Virus record (IMG/VR): IMGVR_UViG_3300042861_002183
Coordinates: 1 to 36,329 of that record
Source of the DNA: a virus
Direction: 5' to 3' (one strand)
DNA length: 36,329 bases
Part shown: in pieces, positions 1-8,721 of the stretch
Layout of the letters: each line of letters opens with the position of its first letter
Numbering within the stretch: position 1 is the first letter of the stretch
The notes under the pieces: model-generated
Databases searched by the model: none
Seen by the model: only the letters and a program-made list of their open reading frames with translations
Told to the model about the DNA's origin: nothing
Program-made: the position numbers and the translations under genes

Positions 1-3
1 CCC

Positions 4-312
4 ATGAAAACCAAACTTATCCGCTTCACCCTTGAAATGGCCGCCATCTACGGCTGCATCCTCGCCGTCCGCTGGCCCCTCGATCACGCCTACGATCCCA
101 CCACCGTGATCCTTACTACCCTCGTCTCCGGCATCGGCCTCACCCTCGGCTTCATTCTCTGGCAGCGAGCCAAGGATTACGGCATTACCAAGACGATCCT
201 CTGCTCATTCCCCGCATCGGAATTCGAAGACGATCTCCGCCTCCGCACGGCCCTCCGCCTCATCAAGGAAGCCGCCGAAGATCCTCTCCGCCAACTCAAT
301 CCCGACACCTAA
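4..312 (+). CDS. small membrane protein of unknown function
   Basis: A 102-residue protein. Residues about 8-25 are moderately hydrophobic and residues 34-53 (TVILTTLVSGIGLTLGFILW) form a clear membrane segment. A charged C-terminal half with the amphipathic stretch DDLRLRTALRLIKEAAEDP is probably cytoplasmic. I do not recognise the family. The ATG lies three bases from the window edge, so the true start could be further upstream. It reads towards the replication genes and may belong to the same leftward-arm operon; the following spacer begins just after its TAA. Confidence 0.6.
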   Translation: MKTKLIRFTLEMAAIYGCILAVRWPLDHAYDPTTVILTTLVSGIGLTLGFILWQRAKDYGITKTILCSFPASEFEDDLRLRTALRLIKEAAEDPLRQLNPDT

Positions 313-544
313 TTCCCATCAATCTCGTCACCACGGTCAATCCGGTCCCTCTTCCTGATTTTCAAAAAAATCAGCCCCCCCCCCGGAATCCCAATTCTAA
401 AATTTCGATGACACCCCGCGCCTCCTTGCTGTGCCGCCTCCCCCTCTCCATGAAACTGCGCCTTCTCCCACGCGGGCTCGTCCCGGCACCCAGCGTTCCC
501 GTGGCACCTCCGCCACCGCCCCCCCGGCACTCCTCATCGTCCAC
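313..544. other. intergenic spacer with small hairpin and C tracts
   Basis: The spacer holds an ACGGTCAATCCGGT element at 334-347 that recurs at 32128-32141, a small perfect hairpin (CTGATTTT, loop CAAA, AAAATCAG at 355-374) without a T tract, and two C homopolymers (C9 near 375, C7 at 519-525). The frame of the following helicase-type gene is open from a GTG at 431, but the proline-rich translation there is not convincing. An indel in the C7 run could join an ATG at 408 to that frame; this is a possibility, not a claim. Confidence 0.4.
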
Positions 545-976
545 ATGCCGGATGGCGAGCGCCGCCTCTCCGAGACCGCCCACGATCTCGGCCTCGCCCT
601 TGCCAGCCTAGCCGCCCCACTGCTCTACCGGCGCGGACGCCTCCCCGTCTATCCCGATTGGATCGAGCAGGACGGCGAGCGCCGCCGCGCCCTCATTCCC
701 CTCGAAGCCGCCGAAGCCCGCACTTTCTTTGACGAGTCCATCCTCTTCGTGCGGATGAAATACGATCAGCGCTCCGAGACCGAGCGCCAGGAGCACGTCA
801 CCCTCTCCAAATCCGAAGCCGAAGGCCTCCTCGTCGCCAAGCAGCTCCTCCAGCACCTCCCCGAGATCACCGCCATCCATCCACGCCCCCTTCCCATCCT
901 CAACCCCGATGGCACCCTCCGCCTCCTCCCTCCCGGCTACGACCCCGATACCGGCATCTACACCTACGGGGAATGA
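545..976 (+). CDS. N-terminal part of phage replicative helicase (split gene)
   Basis: About 143 residues from ATG 545 (GTG 431 would give 181). It begins with an SETAHDLGLALASLAAPLLYRRG stretch resembling the segment before the ATPase core in phage primase-helicases. It ends with LPEITAIHPRPLPILNPDGTL followed by PPGYDPDTGIY, which matches the 'NPDG...pGYDpaTGly' signature that in those proteins sits just before the 'FPF' and P-loop region. Here translation stops seven codons after PGYDPDT, and the rest of the enzyme appears as a separate gene at 2127. No archaeo-eukaryotic primase domain is visible. The family assignment rests on recalled motif order and is reasonably firm; the start is uncertain. 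Confidence 0.6.
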   Translation: MPDGERRLSETAHDLGLALASLAAPLLYRRGRLPVYPDWIEQDGERRRALIPLEAAEARTFFDESILFVRMKYDQRSETERQEHVTLSKSEAEGLLVAKQLLQHLPEITAIHPRPLPILNPDGTLRLLPPGYDPDTGIYTYGE

Positions 977-981
977 ACGAC

Positions 982-1052
982 GTGCTCTCCCACGAAGGGA
1001 GCACCCTGGACGCCGCTTCATCTAAGACATCAACGCTCCCGTAGTTGGGAGC
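982..1052 (+). promoter_or_regulatory. pair of related hairpins before small gene
   Basis: Two hairpins share the same stem theme: 982-1004 (GTGCTCtcCC, loop, GGGAGCAC, imperfect) and 1035-1052 (GCTCCC, loop GTAGTT, GGGAGC, perfect). They lie between the truncated helicase half and the small gene at 1073. Neither is followed by a T tract, so they are not intrinsic terminators. They may be RNA-binding sites or remnants of an insertion boundary. Confidence 0.4.
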
Positions 1053-1072
1053 AGCAACCTTGTTCGCATTTT

Positions 1073-1360
1073 ATGACCACACTGACCAGAGACGACACAA
1101 TCCACGACGTTGAATACGTCACCAAGCACGAAGCCGAACTGGAGATCGAAGCCGCAAACCATCGCGGCATGATCGCGGAGGCAACGCTCCGAAACGAGTT
1201 AACCTCAATCAAGCAGGAACTCAAACACCACCTAGCCGCCTTCGACTGGATGGATGGCCCTGAAGGCTGGACGGAATCATGCCAGCGCCTCGCCGCGTTC
1301 ATTGATGCGAATGTCATGGTGAGCGACGCGCCTAGTGGCAGCACTTCCCGTGACAGCTAA
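1073..1360 (+). CDS. hypothetical acidic helical protein
   Basis: A 95-residue protein, mostly helical by composition (DVEYVTKHEAELEIEAANHR, RNELTSIKQELKHHLAAF), with no motif I recognise. It is the first of three small genes filling the gap between the two helicase halves. Base composition is more moderate than in the flanking genes. It is soluble and lacks a signal sequence. The ATG follows an AT-rich stretch (TTCGCATTTT) without a Shine-Dalgarno sequence. Confidence 0.5.
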   Translation: MTTLTRDDTIHDVEYVTKHEAELEIEAANHRGMIAEATLRNELTSIKQELKHHLAAFDWMDGPEGWTESCQRLAAFIDANVMVSDAPSGSTSRDS

Positions 1361-1402
1361 TCGCGGTCGCTCTATCTACTTGTTAGCCTCATTTCTTTTT
1401 CT

Positions 1403-1777
1403 ATGACTAAAAATATCACCGTAAAAATATACGACCTCGACACCGACCGTGAAAAACCACCCTCCGGGCTGATAGATTATATCGCTTGGCTCAATAAAAA
1501 GCTGACCCAAGTTCCGGATGAATATCGTGCGACGGCACGCACGAAGATAGAGGCTACAACCAGTTATGACAGCGGGGAGTTGGTGTATGAAATCGCATAC
1601 ACACGGCCCGAGACTGCGGAAGAAACGAAATACCGCGAAGGCTGCGAGGCTGCGTGTGCCGAACGGATACGCCAGCAAGAGCTGAGAACGCTGGCGGCGC
1701 TCCAAGCAAAGTATGTTTTGGCTAACGATTTAGCTCACGGCGCTGCCGGGGGCGAGAAACCAACCCAAACATACTGA
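1403..1777 (+). CDS. hypothetical small protein in AT-richer cassette
   Basis: A 124-residue protein starting MTKNITVKIYDLDTDREK. It combines a short beta-like N-terminus with a charged helical C-terminus containing three cysteines (EGCEAACAERIRQQELRTL). Codon use is visibly more AT-rich (AAAAATATCACCGTAAAAATA) than in the genes on either side, suggesting recent transfer. It is followed four bases later by the next small gene, so the two are probably co-transcribed. No family recognised. Confidence 0.55.
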   Translation: MTKNITVKIYDLDTDREKPPSGLIDYIAWLNKKLTQVPDEYRATARTKIEATTSYDSGELVYEIAYTRPETAEETKYREGCEAACAERIRQQELRTLAALQAKYVLANDLAHGAAGGEKPTQTY

Positions 1778-1781
1778 ATAT

Positions 1782-2036
1782 ATGCCCAAGAAAAAGACAT
1801 CGAAAACACCCAGCGCCCCGGCAGTTGACCGTGCAGCTCCTTGTTCGGCTTTTGTTATCTTCGCGGAAAGCCTCCGCAAGATGGCTGGCTTCTACTCGGA
1901 GCACCCAAGCCCCGGCCACATACGGCCCGTGGATGCAATCCAGATGGCTCTCTGCGATGCTGCTGGCGCTGCCGAGTATGCGGCCCAAGGCAAGCAATGG
2001 GTAAAGCCTGGAGTGTGGGGGAAGCCGAACAGTTAA
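1782..2036 (+). CDS. hypothetical small protein
   Basis: An 84-residue protein with a basic start (MPKKKTSKTPSAP) followed by a helical segment (FVIFAESLRKMAGFY, AIQMALCDAAGAAEYAAQGKQW). It starts four bases after the stop of the previous gene. No known domain is recognised. With its two neighbours it forms a three-gene insert between helicase fragments and could be a moron (accessory gene cassette). Confidence 0.5.
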   Translation: MPKKKTSKTPSAPAVDRAAPCSAFVIFAESLRKMAGFYSEHPSPGHIRPVDAIQMALCDAAGAAEYAAQGKQWVKPGVWGKPNS

Positions 2037-2079
2037 TATCCCGAACACAATTCGGCATATCACCAGCCAAACCAGAACA

Positions 2080-2126
2080 TTCCCCTCTCCCAGTCTCCTC
2101 TTCTCAAAGTCTCCCCATCTCTCCCC
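2080..2126 (+). repeat. AGTCTCC-type octamer repeat upstream of helicase ATG
   Basis: A pyrimidine-rich run of imperfect AGTCTCC/ATCTCCCC units lies directly before the ATG at 2127. The same unit builds the arrays at 21893-21975 and 28351-28434. No ribosome-binding site is seen, so the start is set by the repeat-gene boundary and the reading frame. Confidence 0.6.
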
Positions 2127-3539
2127 ATGCCCCCCAGCGCCGCCTATCTCATCGCCCTCTACAAGGAATTCCCCTTCCAGGAAGGCCGCCTCGATGATCT
2201 TCTCCGCCGGCACCACATCGTCATCGAAAACGGGCAGGTCATCCAGGGAGACCTCAACAGCATCCCTCCCGAGCAGTGGCCGCGGAGCTTCCGCATCCAC
2301 CTCGCCTGCATGGTCACCCTGGCCGCCACCGCCCTCCTACCCAAAGGGGCGAACCGCCTTGGCTTCGCCTACAACGCCAATGCGCCCCGCTCCGGCAAGA
2401 CGCTCCTGCTACAGTCCGCCATCTGCCCCATCTACGGCTGGGTCTCTGGCCGCCCCTGGCCCGTGGGAGGGCAGGGGAAGAACCACAGTGATGAAGCCGA
2501 GCTGCGGAAATCCCTCGATGCCATCGCCCTCGAAGGCACCCCCTACGTCTTCTTCGACAACATCCGCTGCCAGGTCGAATCCCAATCTCTAGAGGCCTTC
2601 ATGACCATGCCCATCTGGACCGGCCGCCTCATGGGCCGGAACGATAAAACCTTCCAAGCCCAGATCGCCTGCACCATCTGCCTCACCGGAAACAACCTCA
2701 AACTCTCCACGGACATGATGGAGCGCTTCCTCATCTGCGACATCTTCGTCGAGGAAGTCGAAGCTACCTCCCGCCCCATCGAAAACGTCATCGAGCAGCC
2801 CTGGATCATGGAGCACCGGGAGGAGATCTTCGCCGCCGTCATGAGCCTCATCACCCATTGGGACGCCATGGGCCGCCCACCACCGCCCGCCCGCGTCCGC
2901 CGTGGCTTCGAGACCTTTGGGAACATCATCGGCGGCATCATCTCCGCCGCCGGTTTCGGGGATCTCTTCGAGCGACGTCCGGACAACGAATCCTCCGGCA
3001 ACAGCGCCGACACCGACATGCGCCGCCTCGTCCACCTCATGGTCGAAGCCATCGGCCCCCACCTCACCGATCCACGCCCCCGCCACGAGTTCACCTTCGA
3101 CCAGCTCGTGCAGCTCTCCTTCCAAGACGGCCTCTTCACCTACTACCTGGAAGGCAAGGAGCAGTTCGATGCCCCCACCCAGACCACCAAGCTCCACCTC
3201 ACCAATCAGAGCAATGCCCGCTTTGGTGCCGCCCTGCGCTCCTACGCCCCGGAAAAGAAAGGCCGCACCTGGGAGCTGCCCCACAACAGCCGCCTGCGCC
3301 TGCAAAGCAGCGGCAACGGCCGCAGCAAGCGCTACATCGCCACCCTGGAGCTCACCCCACGCGGGCGGCTGCATCAGCTCCTCCACTACCACGAGATCGG
3401 CCTCGCCACCTTTGACCAATGGCTGCTTGATCAAGGCTTCCCCGTGCTCTCCGGCACCACCGAGGAGGAGCAGCAGCTCCTCCTCCAGGGCTGGCCCTCC
3501 ACCTTGCAGGAACTCAAGGCCAGCATGCCCACGAGTTAG
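2127..3539 (+). CDS. phage replicative helicase, P-loop ATPase part
   Basis: A 470-residue ATPase resembling the helicase domain of phage primase-helicases. It opens with YKEFPFQ (residues 12-18), then a non-canonical Walker A, NAPRSGKT (85-92), where the usual first Gly is Asn. A Walker B-like strand YVFFDN follows at 140-145, and the sensor/arginine-finger region LTGNNLKLSTDMMERF at 186-201 is diagnostic for this group. It would unwind DNA at the phage replication origin. The piece normally preceding the ATPase core is encoded separately at 545-976. Its stop overlaps the stop of the convergent tape measure gene by 4 bp, with no terminator between them. Confidence 0.75.
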   Translation: MPPSAAYLIALYKEFPFQEGRLDDLLRRHHIVIENGQVIQGDLNSIPPEQWPRSFRIHLACMVTLAATALLPKGANRLGFAYNANAPRSGKTLLLQSAICPIYGWVSGRPWPVGGQGKNHSDEAELRKSLDAIALEGTPYVFFDNIRCQVESQSLEAFMTMPIWTGRLMGRNDKTFQAQIACTICLTGNNLKLSTDMMERFLICDIFVEEVEATSRPIENVIEQPWIMEHREEIFAAVMSLITHWDAMGRPPPPARVRRGFETFGNIIGGIISAAGFGDLFERRPDNESSGNSADTDMRRLVHLMVEAIGPHLTDPRPRHEFTFDQLVQLSFQDGLFTYYLEGKEQFDAPTQTTKLHLTNQSNARFGAALRSYAPEKKGRTWELPHNSRLRLQSSGNGRSKRYIATLELTPRGRLHQLLHYHEIGLATFDQWLLDQGFPVLSGTTEEEQQLLLQGWPSTLQELKASMPTS

Positions 3540-6500
3540 TTCAGTCGCTGCGCCGCGCCACCCACGTTCAGGCCTTTCACGGTCTGAATGAGCTTGTCCA
3601 GCCGCTCCACCACCTTCTTCGTGTCCGGCGCGGCACTCACCCCGCCGCCGCCGCCGATCCGCTGCAGGCTGTCCACCTGCTGGCCGCGCCCCATCAAAGC
3701 CTGGAACAACCCGCCTTCACGCTCCAGCTCGCGCCCCATGCGGTTGCGCTGCACTTCGGTGTCGGCTTGTTTCTCCGCCTCGGCTTTGGACATGCCGGTT
3801 TGATCCATCAATTCACGCGCACGGCGGGCCTTCCCCGCGTCTTCCTCGATGCGGGCCGCGTCTTCCTCCAGCTTCCGCGCCTCCGCGCCCCGCCCGCCCA
3901 AACGCGCCGCCTGCGCCTCCAGTTTGAGCTGATCGGCCTGCACCCCCGCCGCGTTCTCCCCAGCGGCCAGGGCTTTGCGCCGGGCCAGCTCCTGCTCGGT
4001 CAAGGCCAGCTTCTTCTTCTGCAGTTCATAGACGCTCGTTTCGATCTCCCCGCGCTGGTGCGCCAGGTCCAGCTTCTTCTGTTCCTGCTTCACCTGCTCC
4101 TCCGCACCTGCCAGCGCCCCCAGGTCCTCACCCGCCTGCGCCACGGCCAGATCCGCCGCCGCTTCTTCGTTGCGCTTCGCCCGCTCCCGCTCCAGCAGCC
4201 GCTCCTGACTTTCAATCACCCGCATCTTCAAATCGTAGCTGGTTTGGTCGATTTCACCCTCTTTGAGCTTCATCGCCAACTCCGCTTTGGCCGTCTCAAT
4301 CGACACCTTGGCACGCGCATAATCGCCACCCAAACCTGTCGCAACCCCGCCCCCAGCGACACTCATCGCACCAGTTTCACCCGCTAATTGCTCGCGCTCA
4401 GTAGCAAACTCACCCCTGCGTTTGGAGTTTTTCTCACGCTCAATCAACCGCTCCTGACTGCGAATCACCTCCATGCGCAAATCGTAAATTTCTTTGTCGA
4501 TCTGCTTCTGTTCCAACATCAGCGCCAGTCGCGCTTTTTCCGTCACGACCTCCTCCGTCCGCTGCGCATCCTCACCACTCATCTTGCGGCCGTCAGAAGT
4601 CTGCCCTGTTTCACGCGCTTTCTGTGCCCGCGCTGCGCCTTGCTCATCCAGTCGATTCCTCACGATCTCGCGCTTCGCCGCCGCCGCCTCCGCCCGTTTG
4701 GCGATTTCCTCCGGGCGATTCACATTGTCCGTTTGCGCCTCCTGTTTGAGCCGTGCCAGGCGCGCCTGCATCTCCTGCTCCTTGGCCGCATCCATCCCAG
4801 CCGCACCGCCTCCCAGCCGGTCCCGCGTTTCCCGCTGCCGCTGCAACGCCAGCTCCGCCGCCGCGATAGCCTTCAACCGTTCCACCTGCGCGTCCCCACT
4901 TTCATCCGCCGGTTCCTTTTGCAGTTCCGCCAGTTTGTTTTCAGCGGTCGTTACATCCGAAATCGCCGCCTGCCACGCCGCATACAACGTTAGCTTGGCC
5001 TGCAGTTTCACGATCTCGCTGTCCTGCGCCTCCGCCATCTGCATCTCCTGCCGCAGCAGCTCGGCCTCTTCTTTCTTGAGAGAAGCCAGCGCCGCTTCAG
5101 CATCGGCTGCCTTTTGCGCGGCTTTATCCAAAGCCTCCGCCGCCGCCGCTCGTTCCACCGGCGTCCCAGGTTTCGCCGCATTTTTCTTGGCTTCGGCAAG
5201 CTCTTGGATGGCCGCCTGCGGCGCCACCTGCTCCGCCGCGTTCTTCCGCTGCGCGGTCCGCACCCCTTCCACCTTCTGGCGGTATTCCTCGCTGCCTTCC
5301 GTCTCACGAATCGACTGCGCACGCCGCCCCGCCAGTTCGTTGGCTTCATCCTCCAAAGACTTGGCACGCTCGCTAGGGGACATGGTGGCCCGCGCCGCTT
5401 CACGCTCCGCCGCTTTCACCTGCCGCTCATTCGCCTCCCGCGCCGCACGCGCATCCACCGTCATCTGGCTTTTCTGCAAACTTCCCCGGTCAATCCCATC
5501 TTTTTGCGTCAGCTCGTTTTTCAAGCCCGCCAACCGCTTTTCCGCATTGGCCTGCCCCGGTTTATCCCCTTCCGCTTTGGCCGCCGCCAGATCCAGATAG
5601 GTCTGAGCCAGCGCATCCAGTGTGCTGGCATACGAGGCAGAGAGCTGATCCAGGGATTTGATCATCTCCCGCTGCGCCTTCATCTTGTCCAGCATGGCAT
5701 CCGTGGCACCCGCATATTCACGCTGCGCCTTCGCCGTGCGTTCTACCCGGTCTCGATACATGGTGAAGGCAGACACCAGCACCACCAGCAACGCTGCCAC
5801 CGCCACCACCGGCCCCATCGCCACCGTCACACTCACACCCAGCGCCCGCAATGCCACACTCAGCCCAGCCGCCGCCTTGCTGCCCAGATTCATCTTGGCC
5901 ACCAACCCGCCCAGCATCCCCACCAAATTAGCCGCGCCGATCACCGTGCCCAGCAGCGTGATGCCACCCACCACCAGCCCCACCGCGCGCGCCATGAACT
6001 CCAAAGCTCCCGACACCAGCGGAATACTGGTCATCATGGCCGTCAGTTTAGAACCCATCGTATTGGCGGCCGTCACAAAGAAGCTGAAGGCATCACTCAC
6101 GCCCTGCACAGCAGGTTTCAAATTTTGCAGCGTCTTGATCTGCGCCTCGATCGCCTCTTTCTGGCCCGCCATGAAGTTCTCACTGAAGGTGGCTTTCAAT
6201 TCGTCCTGCGTGTCCTCCAGTGTGCTTTGCAAACCCTCCAGCGTCTTGCTGGTGTAGTCCATGGTGCCAGCGCTGCGTTTGAGTTCGGCCTCCACCACAC
6301 CCCAGGCGGCACTGAAGCCCGCGCCACTCTCTTGCAGAGCCTCCAGTGACGTCCGCGCCTGCCCGGAAATGACACCCAGCTCCGCCAGCCGGAATAGCAC
6401 CTCGCCGACGGGACGCCCGCCGGCCAGTCCGTCATACAAGCGGCCCACATACACCGCCATGTCCTCAAACCCCACACCGGCCTGCGCCGCCGCATCGCCC

Positions 6501-6946
6501 ACCATGCTCATCGACTTCGCGGTGGTCAGCGCCCCTCGGCTCAAGCTTTCCAGTGCCCGATTCCCCGCCACAATATCCCCCATCTTGAAGGGCGTGGCGA
6601 TGCTGAAGTTCCGCAGCTCGCGCACGCGCTGTTTGGCCGCATCCAAACCTTTCAAAATGACCCGCAGTTGGTTTTCCACCGTCTCCAGCTTTGCCGCCGC
6701 GCTCGTGCCCATCACGGCCCACGCCTTGGTCATGCCATAGATGCCCTTCGTCGCCATCGCCGTCAGCCCGATGAATTTGCCCAGCGGTCCCACCACCTTC
6801 GTTAAAATCGCCTGCCCCACACCCGCCAGCGCCGCCTCCGCCTTGGAGCCTCCCAAGATCAGCGTGCCCAGCGCCGCCGCACCACCTTCTTTCAAAGACT
6901 GCGAGTTTGCGTCGATTCGTTTGCGGATGTTGCCGATGTCAGCCAT
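3536..6946 (-). CDS. tail tape measure protein
   Basis: A 1136-residue protein, the last gene of the late array. Residues about 30-260 carry the alpha-helical, glycine-containing N-terminal region typical of tape measures (KLETVENQLRVILKG, FSIATPFKMGDIVAGNRALE). Hydrophobic segments follow at about 300-400 (VGLVVGGITLLGTVIGAANL, VAVAALLVVLVSAF), then a long Ala/Glu/Lys/Arg coiled coil. The coiled coil contains an imperfectly repeated block, with versions of IDKEIYDLRMEVIRSQERL, IDQTSYDLKMRVIESQERL and IETSVYELQKKKLALTEQEL. At roughly 0.15 nm per residue this implies a tail near 170 nm (inference). The ATG at 6946 is chosen because GTTGACG lies exactly 20 nt upstream; its TGA is also the stop of the preceding gene. 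Confidence 0.9.
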   Translation of the reverse strand: MADIGNIRKRIDANSQSLKEGGAAALGTLILGGSKAEAALAGVGQAILTKVVGPLGKFIGLTAMATKGIYGMTKAWAVMGTSAAAKLETVENQLRVILKGLDAAKQRVRELRNFSIATPFKMGDIVAGNRALESLSRGALTTAKSMSMVGDAAAQAGVGFEDMAVYVGRLYDGLAGGRPVGEVLFRLAELGVISGQARTSLEALQESGAGFSAAWGVVEAELKRSAGTMDYTSKTLEGLQSTLEDTQDELKATFSENFMAGQKEAIEAQIKTLQNLKPAVQGVSDAFSFFVTAANTMGSKLTAMMTSIPLVSGALEFMARAVGLVVGGITLLGTVIGAANLVGMLGGLVAKMNLGSKAAAGLSVALRALGVSVTVAMGPVVAVAALLVVLVSAFTMYRDRVERTAKAQREYAGATDAMLDKMKAQREMIKSLDQLSASYASTLDALAQTYLDLAAAKAEGDKPGQANAEKRLAGLKNELTQKDGIDRGSLQKSQMTVDARAAREANERQVKAAEREAARATMSPSERAKSLEDEANELAGRRAQSIRETEGSEEYRQKVEGVRTAQRKNAAEQVAPQAAIQELAEAKKNAAKPGTPVERAAAAEALDKAAQKAADAEAALASLKKEEAELLRQEMQMAEAQDSEIVKLQAKLTLYAAWQAAISDVTTAENKLAELQKEPADESGDAQVERLKAIAAAELALQRQRETRDRLGGGAAGMDAAKEQEMQARLARLKQEAQTDNVNRPEEIAKRAEAAAAKREIVRNRLDEQGAARAQKARETGQTSDGRKMSGEDAQRTEEVVTEKARLALMLEQKQIDKEIYDLRMEVIRSQERLIEREKNSKRRGEFATEREQLAGETGAMSVAGGGVATGLGGDYARAKVSIETAKAELAMKLKEGEIDQTSYDLKMRVIESQERLLERERAKRNEEAAADLAVAQAGEDLGALAGAEEQVKQEQKKLDLAHQRGEIETSVYELQKKKLALTEQELARRKALAAGENAAGVQADQLKLEAQAARLGGRGAEARKLEEDAARIEEDAGKARRARELMDQTGMSKAEAEKQADTEVQRNRMGRELEREGGLFQALMGRGQQVDSLQRIGGGGGVSAAPDTKKVVERLDKLIQTVKGLNVGGAAQRLN

Positions 6947-6961
6947 GCCCACCCACCCGCG

Positions 6962-7636
6962 TCAACAGTTGACGCCGCGCATCCTTCGCATCAGCGCCCA
7001 AGCCCGCTCCCGCGCCTCCTCCACCGGGCACAGTTCCGGCTCAGTGATGGCGCGTGTCTGCCGCGCCTTCTCCATCATCTCCCGGTCGGCCTCAGTCTCA
7101 AACTTCCGCCCGCCCTCACGGCTGTTGATCGTCTCATACAGCCACCGCGCCAGCCCTGCCGGCCATTCCATGATGATCTGCTCCGCTGGCAGCCCGCACT
7201 CCGCCAGCCGCGTCCACACTTCCAGCAGCGGCGGCGCATCCCGCCGGAAAAACACCCCGCCCGCGCCCTCCTCCGCCTCGCGCTCCAGCATTTCCGGCGC
7301 GTGCTCGCAGCTCTTCAGCCAGGCCCGCAGCACCTCAAAGTGTTTCGGCATGCGCCAACCATGGCACAGCACCCGCCACCAGGTGCGCAGCCGCACGCAG
7401 CGCCGGGGGCGTGCCAGCCAGCGCGCCGCCGCCCGTGGATGGCGGCGGCAGATTTCCACCACCAGATCCACATCCGGCAGCAGCAGCCGCCCACCGGTCA
7501 TGATCTCACTGCCCGCCATGCGCAGCAGTTCGCGGTGCATCAGGCTCAGCGGCCGCAGCTCATGCCCCAGCACACGCCAGCGCCCCGCCCCCAGCCAAGC
7601 CAGCAAACACTCATCCAGACGTGGAAAGTCATTCAT
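6962..7636 (-). CDS. probable tail assembly chaperone
   Basis: A 224-residue, Arg/Trp-rich helical protein immediately upstream of the tape measure, the usual position of tail assembly chaperones. No domain is recognised from sequence alone, so the call is positional. The C-terminus ends VNC, with its TGA inside the start element of the tape measure. I saw no obvious slippery heptamer near its end for a lambda G/GT-type frameshift. Its own ATG has GTTGACG at exactly 20 nt upstream, preceded by a long hairpin spacer. Confidence 0.5.
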   Translation of the reverse strand: MNDFPRLDECLLAWLGAGRWRVLGHELRPLSLMHRELLRMAGSEIMTGGRLLLPDVDLVVEICRRHPRAAARWLARPRRCVRLRTWWRVLCHGWRMPKHFEVLRAWLKSCEHAPEMLEREAEEGAGGVFFRRDAPPLLEVWTRLAECGLPAEQIIMEWPAGLARWLYETINSREGGRKFETEADREMMEKARQTRAITEPELCPVEEARERAWALMRRMRGVNC

Positions 7637-7692
7637 GCCCCACTCAAACCGTCAACGGCAGCACAGCCATTCCTTCATTCCACCATTCTGAC

Positions 7693-7747
7693 CCATTCTC
7701 AGTTCTTCCATCTCTCCACACCCCAAGCATGGAAGAACTGAGAATGG
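7693..7747. repeat. 19-bp perfect inverted repeat, spacer hairpin
   Basis: CCATTCTCAGTTCTTCCAT at 7693-7711 pairs perfectly with 7729-7747 around a 17-nt loop. Outer CACCATTCT/AGAATGGTG copies extend the symmetry. The hairpin stands between the tail-tube terminator and the start element of the next gene. It belongs to the same class of spacer hairpins found at 21893, 28351 and 30233, although its sequence differs. Confidence 0.8.
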
Positions 7748-7782
7748 TGGAACTAAGAATGGAGAATGGACTCCAGAACACG

Positions 7783-7811
7783 AAAAACGGCGGCCCCCAC
7801 AGGCCGCCGTT
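7783..7811 (-). terminator. intrinsic terminator after tail tube gene
   Basis: On the minus strand AACGGCGGCC pairs with GGCCGCCGTT (10 bp, loop TGTGGG), followed by a run of five T. It lies about 33 bp beyond the stop of the tail tube candidate and would limit read-through into the chaperone and tape measure genes. Confidence 0.85.
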
Positions 7812-7844
7812 CTCTCATGTGTCACTACTTACGACCCAAAAATA

Positions 7845-8237
7845 TCAAGCCGCGATCGTTGTGCTGGCGCTGCTGGTGATCTGGCTGAAGTTCACCGCCG
7901 TGATCGTGCCCGTGCGGAAATCGTCCTTCTTCACGGCTTTTTCCGCCGTGCGGCAGATATAGACCAGACCGCCATAGTTGAAGGTCTTGCCCTTCGCGGC
8001 GGCGAACAGCGCGTTGTTGGAAATGTAGCCATTCAGCGTCAGGCTCTTCTTGCCGCCATCATCCATGACGAAGGCCACGGTGCGGTTGAAGGCGTCCTTG
8101 GCCTCAGACTCGATCTCCGGCTCATCGGAAACGGTGACTTCTTGCGGGGTCAGACCGACTGTGGCCGCAATCGCCGCCGCCTCCGCGTCAGTGAAACCAT
8201 ATCCGTAACCCGTATTGCCAAATTGTTTGAGAGCCAT
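7845..8237 (-). CDS. probable major tail tube protein
   Basis: A 130-residue protein with alternating beta-type segments (TVAFVMDDGGKKSLTLNGYI, TFNYGGLVYICRTAEKAVK, GTITAVNFSQITSSAS). The small beta-rich composition, the position just before the chaperone and tape measure genes, and the strong terminator directly after it all fit the abundant tail tube subunit. There is no direct sequence signature, so a decoration-like protein is an alternative. The start element GTTGAC lies 23 nt before the ATG. Confidence 0.5.
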   Translation of the reverse strand: MALKQFGNTGYGYGFTDAEAAAIAATVGLTPQEVTVSDEPEIESEAKDAFNRTVAFVMDDGGKKSLTLNGYISNNALFAAAKGKTFNYGGLVYICRTAEKAVKKDDFRTGTITAVNFSQITSSASTTIAA

Positions 8238-8250
8238 GATGCCCTCCGCC

Positions 8251-8706
8251 TCATGTCAACACCGCGTCAGGCGTGTTGACCGGGCCACCCTCCTGTTTTT
8301 CCAGCACCCCGCAGCCCACACTCATCTCAAACAGCGTGCCTTGCTCCTGCTCGGTGTTCGCCGCCGTGCTGCGCTGCATCACAAAGCCGTAGAGCCGCAG
8401 TTCCTGCGTCTCATCCACCCCGGGGCGGGGCAGCATTTCCAGCGCGTCCCGCACTTCCCCCACCACCTTCGCGTGCTCAAGCCCGCTGCCTTCATCGAGT
8501 CCATGTGTCACCAGGATCGCCACCGCCACGTAAAACACACCGCTCTCCGGCGTTGTTTCCCGGGCTTCATCGCACTGCACCACGCCATAAGGCGGGTTTC
8601 CTTCGGGGCAGTCCTGGCTGGCATACCACTTCAGCCCAGGCACACGCCCGGCCAGTTCCTCACACAAGCTTTTTTCCAGACGGTATTGAATCGGCAGCAG
8701 GCTCAT
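8251..8706 (-). CDS. probable tail terminator / minor tail protein (gpU-like position)
   Basis: A 151-residue protein starting MSLLPIQYRLEKSLCEELAGRVPGL. The layout of an N-terminal helix, a beta hairpin (YGVVQCDEARETTPESGVFYVAVAI), then a helix and strands (HAKVVGEVRDALEMLP, LRLYGFVMQR) fits the tail terminator or completion fold. Its place between the connector-type gene and the tail tube candidate supports this. Family membership is inferred from context. The ATG has GTTGACG exactly 20 nt upstream, and the TGA of that element is the stop of the preceding gene. Confidence 0.5.
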   Translation of the reverse strand: MSLLPIQYRLEKSLCEELAGRVPGLKWYASQDCPEGNPPYGVVQCDEARETTPESGVFYVAVAILVTHGLDEGSGLEHAKVVGEVRDALEMLPRPGVDETQELRLYGFVMQRSTAANTEQEQGTLFEMSVGCGVLEKQEGGPVNTPDAVLT

Positions 8707-8721
8707 GCCCTGGCCTGCGCG

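Noticed and set aside
355-374. Hairpin as an intrinsic terminator
   Set aside because: The AT-only stem is followed by C residues rather than T.
977-2126. Self-splicing intron or insertion sequence between helicase pieces
   Set aside because: No transposase, homing endonuclease, terminal inverted repeats or recognisable intron core could be seen; described as a gene cassette instead.
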